From a bacterium (GTDB lineage Bacteria > Pseudomonadota > Alphaproteobacteria > SP197): DNA of 64,000 nucleotides. The stretch spans positions 1 through 64,000 of the forward strand of contig JAPPGE010000049.1 in the NCBI GenBank assembly GCA_028821455.1, given 5' to 3'. The notes beneath the pieces were generated by a model. That model did not search any database and had not been told where the DNA came from. It worked only from the letters and a program-made list of their open reading frames with translations. Positions 27,365 through 35,603 of the stretch are shown here, one piece after another. The position numbers were made by a program, and so were the translations under genes. Positions within the stretch are counted from its first letter, which is position 1. Each line of letters begins with the position of its first letter.

Positions 27365-28270
27365 TCACTCCGGCGCCGGCGGCGGCAGCATCCCGTCGCC
27401 GTCAAGATACCTGAACAGCTCGCTGTCGGCGGGGAGTATCAGCGTCGTGTTCCTGTCAATGATCGCATCGTAGCTGTCGAGCGCCCGGATGAACTTGTAG
27501 AATTCAGGGTCTTCACTGTACGCGGCGGCCAGCGTGGACATCGCCTCGGCTTCGGCTTCTCCGAGAATGGTGGTGGCTTCGGCATGGGCGGTGGCCATGA
27601 GCTTTTCGTGCTCGTGGATGGCATAGGCCTCGATGCGTATGGCCGCTTCCTCTCCCTCGCTGCGGTAGCGTGCGGCAATCCGGGCGCGTTCGGAGATCAT
27701 CCGCTGAATGACACTGGGACGGTTTTCGGCCGGCAGGGTGTACTCGACGATTCCGATCTTCATGACGTCTATGCCGTAGTCCTCGGCAATCGGTTTGACC
27801 AGATCGAGGATCTCGCCGGAAATCAGGGAGACGTCCTCATGTTCCAGGCCGAGGCTCACGAACACTTCACGGGGCTTGTTGCTGACCACGATGCCGGCGC
27901 TCGATCGGTACAGGTCGCTGAGGCGCTCGACGGCCCTGACCTCGGTTCTGATCGATTCCACGTAGCGAACCGGGTCCGTGACGCGCCACAACAGATAGCC
28001 GTCGACCAGGACGTTTTTCTGGTCTTCGGTAATGAGCTCCTGGCTCAGGTTGGTGAGCGGATGGATGCGACGGTCGACCTTGTAGATCTTCGAGACGGGC
28101 CACGGGAACTTGAAATGCAGGCCCGGTTCCTTCACCGGCGGCGCGATCTTGCCGAAGTGGGTGAGGACGCCTTGCTGCGATTCATCAATGGTGTAGATGC
28201 TGTCGTAGACAACGATGGCGAGCAGCAGGACTGCGATCACGGCCGTGATCCGTTTGCCTCCTCTGGTCAT
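27365..28270 (-). CDS. SPFH/band 7 membrane protein, HflC-like
   Basis: A 301-residue protein with an N-terminal anchor (ITAVIAVLLLAIVVYDSIYTI) and an SPFH domain closely patterned on HflC: DESQQGVLTHFGKIAPPVKEPGLHFKFPWP, then a TEDQKNVLVDGYLLWRV strand, and the helical EGEEAAIRIEAYAIHEHEKLMATAHAEATTILGEAEAEAM. I start at MTRGGKRI because GGAG lies at good distance; the track start reads back into the permease gene. The order HflC-then-HflK is the reverse of the canonical hflKC operon. It lies 12 bp upstream of the HflK-like gene. Confidence 0.88.
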   Translation of the reverse strand: MTRGGKRITAVIAVLLLAIVVYDSIYTIDESQQGVLTHFGKIAPPVKEPGLHFKFPWPVSKIYKVDRRIHPLTNLSQELITEDQKNVLVDGYLLWRVTDPVRYVESIRTEVRAVERLSDLYRSSAGIVVSNKPREVFVSLGLEHEDVSLISGEILDLVKPIAEDYGIDVMKIGIVEYTLPAENRPSVIQRMISERARIAARYRSEGEEAAIRIEAYAIHEHEKLMATAHAEATTILGEAEAEAMSTLAAAYSEDPEFYKFIRALDSYDAIIDRNTTLILPADSELFRYLDGDGMLPPPAPE

Positions 28271-28331
28271 GGCGAGTCTCCTACGGTTCCAGTCGCGGTC
28301 GCATCCCGAAGGACGCGCCCGGTAGGTCGTC

Positions 28332-30614
28332 TCAATGGTGGGGCGCCATTGGCGTGGCACCGCCGTTCGATGATTTCCACAAGGCTACCTTGTTCAGGGT
28401 TTCTTCGCTTGGAACGATGATCTTGTTCCTGCCGGAAAGCGAGGTCTCCAGCTTCTCTCTCCAGAGCATGTTGTGAAGGACGCCAGGCGTCAGGCGAACC
28501 ACGTCGGCAATCACGCGAATGGCTTCGCTCTCCGCCTCGGAGGTGATCGTCCGGCGTGCCGCTTCTCCCTTGGCCTGCTCGAGTTCGTAGAACGCGTTGC
28601 CATGCGCCCGGGGTATCAACATGACCAGCAGGCGCTGGGCATTGACGATGATGCGTTCCCTGTCGTCCTGGGAGCTCGAAACCTCCCTGAAGGCGCTCAT
28701 CGTTGCTTCGATGGGTTTCGCGGAAAGCAGGTTCACCTTGACGAGTTCGATGGTGTCGAGCACTTCGCTGTCCCCGCCCGCGGCACGGTTCTCGAAGACA
28801 TCCGCAATGTGGGCCTGCAGGGCCGCGCGCTCGACGTTCAGCAGCTCGTCCAGGGTCCGTCCGGCCACGAACTTGCGGAGTTCCTTGCGCACATTGTCGA
28901 CGATGGCCTGTGCCGGGTTCGCGGTCCGATAGTGATAGGTATAGGGGTCGCTGACCCGGTACTGCACGTTCACCGACATTGACATGAGATTGACATCGCC
29001 GGTGAGATACTCGTAGCTGTCACCGCTGTTGATGGACTTCACTTCGCTGACCGGCCACTTGTCAGCCCTGACGAAGGGGCTTGGCGCAAGATAATGCAGG
29101 CCCGGCGCCAGGTCTTTCCAGACGACTGCGCCGAAAAGGCGTCCATAGCCGACTTCGCCCGGCTTCACGATGGTGAAGCCGCTCAAAAGGAACGCGGCGA
29201 CGAGTGTCAGCCAGACGGCCCTTCCGGCGGGCGTGCGCGGGTTGACGGCCCCCGTTACCGGTCGATCGCGGGTGGCGCGGGACCACCATGCCTTGAAAGG
29301 CACGGAAACCGGGCGCAGGTTCGAAAGCAGATCATGGTATCCGCTCGCCAACGCTCCGGCGCGGAACCGCCAGATGATGAGGGCGATGAGCCCGATAGCG
29401 CCGCCCCACTGCACGATCATGATTGCCGGCGAATCGGAAGCGTCCAGGTTCACGGTCAGCGAGAGGCCAAACGCGATCATGAGCAAATCGATGGCAATGC
29501 CCAGCGCCATCGTAACCACCACCACGGAGCCGACGTAGATGGACGCGAAGCGCGCGCCGAACTGGCTTACGATGATGGCGATCGTCCCGGTGTTGGTGGC
29601 AGGACCGGTCATCAGGAAGATGAGCGCCGCGCCGGGACTGAATCCCTTGGCGACCAGGGCCGCCGCGATCGGCGTGCTGGCGGAGGCGCAGATATAGAGG
29701 GGGATACCCACCAGGACCATGACGGGGTACGAGATCCAGCGGGCGTACTCGTGGGCCATGAGGTCGCTGGGTATCGCGAGGTAGATGAGGCCGCCAAGCG
29801 CAACACCGACCAGCAGGGCGAACAGGATATCGTCGGCGACGTCGACGAAGCCGTAACGCAGAATGTGTCGGCAGACGGTCGCGAACGTGACGCCACCAAG
29901 GTTCCGCTCCGACTCGGAACTCGGAGACGGGGTCTCCCGGGAAGGCGTTAGGTACTCGCGGTAGAACTCCGGCTTGATCCATGTGGTGGTCCGAATGCGC
30001 CCCACGCTTTCGCTCAGGCGACGAATCCAGACCAGGAAGAATCCCCTGAGTTCGCTCGGACTCACATAGCAGTCATCAGCGCCCGGAATGAGCGGTTCGT
30101 GGTCGTGGGAGTGACCATGACTGTGATCGTGGCCGTGACTGTGACTGTGATCGTGGACTTCATGGTCCTCGTCTTCCGCGACCGTTTCGAAGGCGTCGCG
30201 ACCGCGGATCAACCCGATACAGAAGATGCCCGCCACCACACCCGTGATGAAGCTGACGACGGGTCTCACGACTGCGGGAATGAAGCCGAAGAATGCCTGG
30301 GTGACCAGAATCGAGTCCACCCCGGTCTCCGGAGCGGTGATCAGGAAGGACATGCAGGACGATCGGGATGCTCCCTTGCGGCGCATCTCCGCCACGACCG
30401 GCACCACCGAACAGCTGCAGAGCGGCATGGGAACACCGATGGCCGCGCTGGAAGAGACCGACTTGAGGCTGTCCTGCTTCAGCCACTTGAGAACGGCCTC
30501 CCGTGATATGAACACATGGATCAGTCCCGCCAGGAACAGGCCGAGAAGGAGCATCGGCGCCAGAACGAGAAACGACGACCACAGGAAATCGAAGAACAGC
30601 GTCAGTTGGTCCAT
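28332..30614 (-). CDS. Cu/Zn-efflux-type permease (SO_0444/ArsP-like) fused to a C-terminal SPFH domain
   Basis: A 760-residue two-part protein. Residues about 1-420 are a permease of the DUF318/SO_0444 Cu/Zn efflux kind, with the metal-site motif PLCSCSVVPV (Cys66, Cys68), CASASTPIAAALVAKGFSPG and LMTGPATNTGTIAII. A His-rich cytosolic loop of alternating His/Asp/Ser (about 150-172) lies between its two halves. After a further membrane segment (about 467-480) comes an HflK-like SPFH domain: FTIVKPGEVGYGRLFG, LAPGLHYLAPSPF, LTGDVNLMSMSVNVQYRV and the helical AKGEAARRTITSEAESEAIRV. I know no standard protein with this domain pair. The ATG at 30614 is preferred over the GTG at 30647. It lies 137 bp downstream of znuA and 61 bp before the HflC-like gene. 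Confidence 0.9.
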   Translation of the reverse strand: MDQLTLFFDFLWSSFLVLAPMLLLGLFLAGLIHVFISREAVLKWLKQDSLKSVSSSAAIGVPMPLCSCSVVPVVAEMRRKGASRSSCMSFLITAPETGVDSILVTQAFFGFIPAVVRPVVSFITGVVAGIFCIGLIRGRDAFETVAEDEDHEVHDHSHSHGHDHSHGHSHDHEPLIPGADDCYVSPSELRGFFLVWIRRLSESVGRIRTTTWIKPEFYREYLTPSRETPSPSSESERNLGGVTFATVCRHILRYGFVDVADDILFALLVGVALGGLIYLAIPSDLMAHEYARWISYPVMVLVGIPLYICASASTPIAAALVAKGFSPGAALIFLMTGPATNTGTIAIIVSQFGARFASIYVGSVVVVTMALGIAIDLLMIAFGLSLTVNLDASDSPAIMIVQWGGAIGLIALIIWRFRAGALASGYHDLLSNLRPVSVPFKAWWSRATRDRPVTGAVNPRTPAGRAVWLTLVAAFLLSGFTIVKPGEVGYGRLFGAVVWKDLAPGLHYLAPSPFVRADKWPVSEVKSINSGDSYEYLTGDVNLMSMSVNVQYRVSDPYTYHYRTANPAQAIVDNVRKELRKFVAGRTLDELLNVERAALQAHIADVFENRAAGGDSEVLDTIELVKVNLLSAKPIEATMSAFREVSSSQDDRERIIVNAQRLLVMLIPRAHGNAFYELEQAKGEAARRTITSEAESEAIRVIADVVRLTPGVLHNMLWREKLETSLSGRNKIIVPSEETLNKVALWKSSNGGATPMAPHH

Positions 30615-30751
30615 GACAGCGTGTCGTCCAGCGGTCTCCGGTGCCACACGGTACCCGATGGCAGGGGATGTGTCGATGTAGTCCTAGGGAATTCTGGTGA
30701 CTGCGGGTGATCCTCCCGAAAGTCGGATGTCCGGTCTGCTTGCCACCGGGT

Positions 30752-31744
30752 TCAGGGGTCTCCCAGGCACCCGGCGATGGCGTCACCGAGGGCGCGCATC
30801 ATCTCGAACCATGCGTCCGGACCCGGTTCGAAATCGACACCGATTGGGTCGAGTTCCGCGGTGCGCACGGTCGTTCCCTCGGTCAGGGTCTCCACGAGGT
30901 CCGGTGGAAACTGGGGCTCGATGAAGACGCAACGGACATCGTGCTCGACAAGGGCCTCGCGCAGTTCGACGATCCGCTTCGTGCCGGGCGGGCGGCCCGG
31001 ATCGACGGCGACGGCACCCACGGTGTTGAGACCGAATGCATGCTCGAAATACTGGTAGCCGTCGTGGAACACGACGAATGCACGCTCATGTACCGGCTCC
31101 AGCTGCTCCGCGAGTGACGCTTCCAGTGTGGCGATGCGCTCAAGCATCGAATCGGCGTTGCTGAAATAGATTTCGGCGCCGTCAGGGTCGATGCGGCTGA
31201 GCGCGTCGGCGGAGACTTCGACAATCCGGCTGGCATTTCCGGGATCGAGCCAGATGTGCATATCGAATTCGCCGTGATCGTGACCGTGATCGTCATGTTC
31301 GTCGACGTGTGCTTCCTTGTGCTCGTCGTGCTCGTCGGGCCATAGACCGCCCTCGCGGGTGGGCAACAACTCCATCCTCGCCACTTCGTGCAAGGTGACG
31401 ACTTCGGCGTCGGCTCCGAGGTTCTCGATGGGACGCTCGAGGAACATTTCCATGTTCTCGCCGATCCACACGATGAGGTCCGCCGCGTTCAGCGCCTGCG
31501 CCTCGGACGGGCGCATCTGGTAGGTATGGGGCGACGCGGCGCCCGTGACCATCAGCCCGGGTTCACCGGTCTCTCCCATCACGCCGGAGACAAGGGAATG
31601 GATTGGCTGGATGCTCACGACGACATCCGTTGCCTGAGCATGCGGCACGGAAACGAAGGCAAGGCCGCAAAGGGCGGTACAGACCGCACCCTTGCGCACG
31701 GTCATCGACCGCGCGGAACACAAGAGGCGCATGATACTCTGCAT
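30752..31744 (-). CDS. znuA: zinc ABC transporter substrate-binding protein
   Basis: A 330-residue cluster A-I binding protein. After a signal peptide (TALCGLAFVSVPHAQA) it has the zinc His ligands in ASPHTYQMRPS, FDMHIWLDPGNA and VFHDGYQYFEHAFG. A His/Asp-rich loop (EHDEHKEAHVDEHDDHGHDHGE) is typical of high-affinity ZnuA. The ATG at 31744 has GGAG upstream; MTVRKGAV at 31705 would also give a good signal peptide. It delivers Zn(II) to ZnuBC. The gene is unusually separated from znuCB by the permease-SPFH module, all in the same direction. Confidence 0.94.
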   Translation of the reverse strand: MQSIMRLLCSARSMTVRKGAVCTALCGLAFVSVPHAQATDVVVSIQPIHSLVSGVMGETGEPGLMVTGAASPHTYQMRPSEAQALNAADLIVWIGENMEMFLERPIENLGADAEVVTLHEVARMELLPTREGGLWPDEHDEHKEAHVDEHDDHGHDHGEFDMHIWLDPGNASRIVEVSADALSRIDPDGAEIYFSNADSMLERIATLEASLAEQLEPVHERAFVVFHDGYQYFEHAFGLNTVGAVAVDPGRPPGTKRIVELREALVEHDVRCVFIEPQFPPDLVETLTEGTTVRTAELDPIGVDFEPGPDAWFEMMRALGDAIAGCLGDP

Positions 31745-32327
31745 GATGTGTCTCCAGTTTGAATTGCAGGGCGAAGGCCCCGCAGGTTCGCCTGGTGATC
31801 GCTCCCCCTTGAAGGATGGAAAGCAAGGAGCCCCGTCGCGGACGGCCTTCATCAAGGCCCGCGTCAGCCTGGACATGGCGGCCATGCCGACTTCATCGTG
31901 CCTCTTGGTTCAGTTCAAGCAACCACCAAGAGGCACAGGATAGTGTGCAGGGAGGCTCTTGCAACTCTCCCGGGATGTGAGGCGAGGATCCCGCGATGTC
32001 GGAGGCTTGTCCGAGGACCACCCTCGGTCATCAGTGGATTCGGGTCGGCGGACATGCGGCACAAGGCGCGGTGCCGATGGCGCGCCGTTTGACGCATGAC
32101 GTCGCGGACGCCTTGCGCCTTCCCTGGCAAGAACCCTGCGTCATGATCCTGGGAAGGTGCCGGCATCGTCCGGGAGTCCTGAGAATTGGTCGCTCAGGCG
32201 GATGACTGACCGGGGCCGACGGCTGTATGGTGTGGTTCCTTGTTCCCCACGCGCGTGCGTTGAGTTCGGGCCGAATGTGCGTTGGAACGCCCATGCCGAA
32301 CGGCGTTGACCCCGGGAGACGCGCTTC
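31745..32327. other. divergent intergenic region between znuA and pit
   Basis: About 580 bp between the divergent znuA and phosphate-transporter genes, without a credible ORF. It should hold both promoters. The visible structure is the 12-bp perfect inverted repeat at 31898-31936 and a smaller hairpin CCGAGG/CCTCGG near 32020. I do not see a recognisable Zur box or Pho box. Confidence 0.55.
31898..31936. repeat. perfect 12-bp inverted repeat between znuA and pit
   Basis: GTGCCTCTTGGT (31898-31909) and ACCAAGAGGCAC (31925-31936) are perfect reverse complements with a 15-base spacer. The element lies 154 bp upstream of znuA and about 390 bp upstream of pit. There is no T-run on either side, so it looks more like a paired operator or an RNA hairpin than an intrinsic terminator. 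Confidence 0.55.
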
Positions 32328-33602
32328 GTGGACATGAGCCTGACAATCATTCTGATTGCGGCCATCGCCGCCGGTCTCTACATGGCCTGGGCGATCGGCG
32401 CCAACGACGTGGCAAACTCGATGGGAACGTCGGTCGGCTCGGGCGCGATCACGGTCGGCGGCGCCATCGTGATAGCCGGAACGTTCGAGTTCCTGGGGGC
32501 GTTTCTTGCCGGCGGTGAGGTCACCTCGACGATCCGCAAGGGCATCATCGACGCCGAGGCGCTCGAGCACGATCCCGACCTGCTGGTCGTCGGCATGCTG
32601 GCAGCGCTTCTGGCGGCTGCCTCCTGGCTCACGGTCGCCTCCAGGTTTGGATGGCCCGTATCGACGACGCACTCGATCGTCGGAGCCATCATCGGGTTCG
32701 CCGTGGTCGCAATCGGCATCGAGGCCGTCCACTGGTGGGATGTGGCAACGATCGCAGCGAGCTGGGTGGTCACCCCGGTGCTCGCCGGATTGATCGCATT
32801 TCTCCTGGTGCTGAGCGTGCAGTGGCTGATCTTCGACAAGGACGATCCGGCCATCCAGGCCCGCCGGTATGTGCCCATCTACATCTTCGCCGCAGTGCTC
32901 GTGACCGCCACCGTGACCTTCGTCAAGGGCCTCAAACATGTCGGCCTGGATCTGAGCATGCCGATGGCGATCCTCTATTCGGTGCTCATGGCCGGCATGG
33001 TTGCCATCATCTGCCGGCTGGTCATCAACAGATTGCGCTTCCGGAGCCTCGACGCTCCCACAGGGGGACAATCGCGGTTCAACGACGTCGAGAAAGTGTT
33101 CGGCATCCTCATGATCGTGACCGCGTCGGGCATGGCCTTCGCGCACGGCTCAAACGACGTTGCCAACGCGATCGGGCCTGTCGCCGCGATCGTGGGCGTG
33201 GTGTCGACCGGCGGGGTCGCCGCAAAGTCGGCGGTTCCGGTCTGGGTGCTGCTGGTCGGCGCGGCCGGAATCGTCGTCGGCCTGGCGACGTTCGGTTACC
33301 GGGTCATGGCGACCATCGGCAGGAAGATCACCGAGCTCACGCCGAGCCGCGGATTCGCCGCCGAGTTCGCCGCCGCATCGACGGTCGTCGTGGCAAGCGG
33401 CACGGGACTGCCGGTTTCGACCACCCAGACGCTGGTGGGCGCCGTGCTGGGGGTAGGGCTCGCGCGCGGGGTGGGGGCCCTCGATTTGGGCGTGGTCCGC
33501 AACATCTTCGTATCATGGGTGGTGACGCTTCCGGTCGGGGCGGCGCTCGCGGTTGCGTTCTATTTCGTCCTGTCGGCGATATTCCTTCAAGGGGCCGGAT
33601 GA
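32328..33602 (+). CDS. pit: PiT-family inorganic phosphate transporter
   Basis: A 424-residue membrane protein with the duplicated PiT signature: AWAIGANDVANSMGTSVGSGAIT near the N terminus and FAHGSNDVANAIGPVAAI in the second half. Each is paired with a VSTTH/VSTTQ motif (PVSTTHSIVGAIIG and PVSTTQTLVGAVLG). It would import phosphate or metal-phosphate using H+ or Na+. The start is GTG with CGGGAG nine bases upstream; an ATG two codons on is further from the ribosome-binding site. The usual DUF47/PhoU-like partner is absent. The stop overlaps the GPP34 gene by four bases. Metal-phosphate import next to a zinc locus may be meaningful. Confidence 0.93.
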   Translation: MDMSLTIILIAAIAAGLYMAWAIGANDVANSMGTSVGSGAITVGGAIVIAGTFEFLGAFLAGGEVTSTIRKGIIDAEALEHDPDLLVVGMLAALLAAASWLTVASRFGWPVSTTHSIVGAIIGFAVVAIGIEAVHWWDVATIAASWVVTPVLAGLIAFLLVLSVQWLIFDKDDPAIQARRYVPIYIFAAVLVTATVTFVKGLKHVGLDLSMPMAILYSVLMAGMVAIICRLVINRLRFRSLDAPTGGQSRFNDVEKVFGILMIVTASGMAFAHGSNDVANAIGPVAAIVGVVSTGGVAAKSAVPVWVLLVGAAGIVVGLATFGYRVMATIGRKITELTPSRGFAAEFAAASTVVVASGTGLPVSTTQTLVGAVLGVGLARGVGALDLGVVRNIFVSWVVTLPVGAALAVAFYFVLSAIFLQGAG

Positions 33603-34267
33603 TGAGGATTGCCGAGGAATTCCTTCTCCTGCTCCGCGACGAGGACGGAGCACTGTCGCGGGCTCCGGAATGGCTGGTCCGCTACGCGCTGGGCGGGGCG
33701 GTCCTGATGGACCTCGCATTGGAGAACCGCATCGACACCGACGCCGAGCGGCTGTTCCTGATCGATGCGGCGCCGGTTGGCGATCCCCTGCTCGATCCGA
33801 TACTCGTCGAGATCGCGCAATCCGGAAGGACCCATGACGCGCTCTACTGGGTGGAGCATGCGACCCACCATGCCGACGAAATTCGCGAGACCGCGCTGAC
33901 ACGGCTGGTCAGGAACAGCGTCCTGACTGTCAGCGATGACCGCTTCCTCAGGATATTCGGAACACGGCACTATTTTCTCGCCGATGCGGAGGTCGAGCGC
34001 GATCTGTTCCGGCGAATTCGGGACGTGCTCCTGACCGACACGATTCCCGAACCGAGGGATATCGTGATCGTCACCCTGGCAGACGGCTGCGGGCTGATCG
34101 GTCATGTCTTGTCCGCCGACGAACTGGCCGGGGTCTCCGAACGCATCGCCCTGGTGCGAAAGCTGGAACTGATCGGCCGGACCTTTCTGACCGCGCTTGA
34201 CCTCGCCATCCAGCCCGCCGGGGGAAGGTTCAGTCACGGTCCGTCCAAGAGCTCCGGTGACGGATAG
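33599..34267 (+). CDS. GPP34 (GOLPH3-like) domain protein
   Basis: A 222-residue soluble protein of the GPP34 family. The pattern is IAEEFLLLLRDEDGALSRAPEWLVRYALGGAVLMDLALENRI at the N terminus, a central helical region with LTRLVRNSVLTVSDDRFLRIFGTRHYFL, and DIVIVTLADGCGLIGHVLSADEL. Eukaryotic GOLPH3 binds phosphatidylinositol-4-phosphate at Golgi membranes; bacterial members have no settled role. Its start overlaps the PiT gene stop (ATGA), so the two are coupled. This suggests a function linked to phosphate transport or membrane phospholipids. Confidence 0.82.
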   Translation: MMRIAEEFLLLLRDEDGALSRAPEWLVRYALGGAVLMDLALENRIDTDAERLFLIDAAPVGDPLLDPILVEIAQSGRTHDALYWVEHATHHADEIRETALTRLVRNSVLTVSDDRFLRIFGTRHYFLADAEVERDLFRRIRDVLLTDTIPEPRDIVIVTLADGCGLIGHVLSADELAGVSERIALVRKLELIGRTFLTALDLAIQPAGGRFSHGPSKSSGDG

Positions 34268-34457
34268 CCAAACGCGGTTCCGTCCTCCGCCCGATCCTTG
34301 AACGAACGTTTCGAAAATCTGTTGAAAGGCATCGACGCCGTGGCACAGAGGTAGAGATCCATATCTTCCTCCCGCGGTGGACCCCAGCGGGGGCGGGGAA
34401 TAGTGTGCGGGCCACCACCGGGGCTAACAACGCTTGCGTGGTCGGGATTGACGTCGC

Positions 34458-35603
34458 ATGAACCTTGAGCCGAGTGCGGAACAGATTGCCTTGTTCGACG
34501 TGGCCCGGGCCTTCGCGCGCGACCGTCTGGCGCCCGTGGCCCGGGATCTCGAGGAGGCCGGGACCATACCGCGATCCCTGCTTCGCGAAGCCGGCGAACT
34601 GGGCCTCGGAGGCCTGTTTGTCACCGGGGAACTCGGGGGTGCGGACCTTTCCAGGCTCGACGGCACCTTCGTGTTCGAGGCCCTGGGTGCCGGATGCCCC
34701 TCGATCGCGGCCTACGTCTCGATCCACAACATGTGTGCGGCCATGATCGACCGGTACGGCTCACCGGACCAGCGCGCACGATGGCTCCCGGGGCTGGTGG
34801 CCATGGATCTCGTCGCCGCCTACTGCCTGACCGAGCCCGGCAGCGGATCCGATGCCGCCGCCCTTGTCACGAGCGCCCGCGAAGACGGCGAATCTTTTGT
34901 GCTCAACGGCACCAAGAGCTTCATCTCCGGCGCCGGACTTGCCGACCTCTACCTCGTCATGGCGCGCACCGGCGATGCGGGTCCGCGAGGCATCTCCTGC
35001 ATTGCCATCGAGGCCGGCACCCCGGGCCTTGGTTTCGGTGCACCGGAAGAGAAGATGGGATGGCGGGCACAGCCCACGGCCGACGTGATCATGGACGAAT
35101 GCCGCGTCGACGCCGGCAACCTCGTGGGCGAGGCCGGCGCCGGTTTTCGCCAGGCGATGGCGGGGCTCGACGGTGGCCGTCTCAACCTTGCCGCCGTCTC
35201 CCTTGGCGCGGCCCAGGAAGCCCTCGACCGCAGTATCGCCTACATGAGCGGGCGCCGCGCCTTCGGCGCCACCCTTGATCAGTTCCAGGCCCTGCAGTTC
35301 CGGCTGGCCGACATGGCGACGGAACTCGAGGCATCGCGCAGCCTGTTGCGCCAGGCTGCATGGAAGCTCGACCACGGCGCCGGCGATGCCACGGTGCAGT
35401 GCGCCATGGCAAAGCGCTTCGTCACCGACACCGCGTTCCGCGTGGCCAACGACGCCCTGCAGCTCCACGGAGGTTATGGCTATCTCGCGGACTACGGCAT
35501 CGAAAAGACCGTGCGCGATCTCAGGGTGCACCAGATACTTGAGGGAACCAACGAGATCATGCGCCTCATCATCAGCCGTGCGCTGACCGGTCCGCGTACG
35601 TGA
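34458..35603 (+). CDS. acyl-CoA dehydrogenase, probable isobutyryl-CoA dehydrogenase
   Basis: A 381-residue flavin-dependent acyl-CoA dehydrogenase. AYCLTEPGSGSDAAAL and the FILNGTKSFISGAG-like segment bind FAD and substrate. The catalytic Glu is in the C-terminal HQILEGTNEIMRLIISR, and LQLHGGYGYLADYGIEK is family-typical. It is the first gene of an overlapping operon with 3-hydroxyisobutyryl-CoA hydrolase, mmsB and enoyl-CoA hydratase. The expected substrate is therefore isobutyryl-CoA in valine breakdown. Its stop overlaps the next start (GTGA). Confidence 0.9.
   Translation: MNLEPSAEQIALFDVARAFARDRLAPVARDLEEAGTIPRSLLREAGELGLGGLFVTGELGGADLSRLDGTFVFEALGAGCPSIAAYVSIHNMCAAMIDRYGSPDQRARWLPGLVAMDLVAAYCLTEPGSGSDAAALVTSAREDGESFVLNGTKSFISGAGLADLYLVMARTGDAGPRGISCIAIEAGTPGLGFGAPEEKMGWRAQPTADVIMDECRVDAGNLVGEAGAGFRQAMAGLDGGRLNLAAVSLGAAQEALDRSIAYMSGRRAFGATLDQFQALQFRLADMATELEASRSLLRQAAWKLDHGAGDATVQCAMAKRFVTDTAFRVANDALQLHGGYGYLADYGIEKTVRDLRVHQILEGTNEIMRLIISRALTGPRT

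Noticed and set aside
31915-32166. Small minus-strand ORF in the znuA-pit gap
   Set aside because: Its composition and lack of any domain or ribosome-binding site fit chance; it crosses the inverted repeat.
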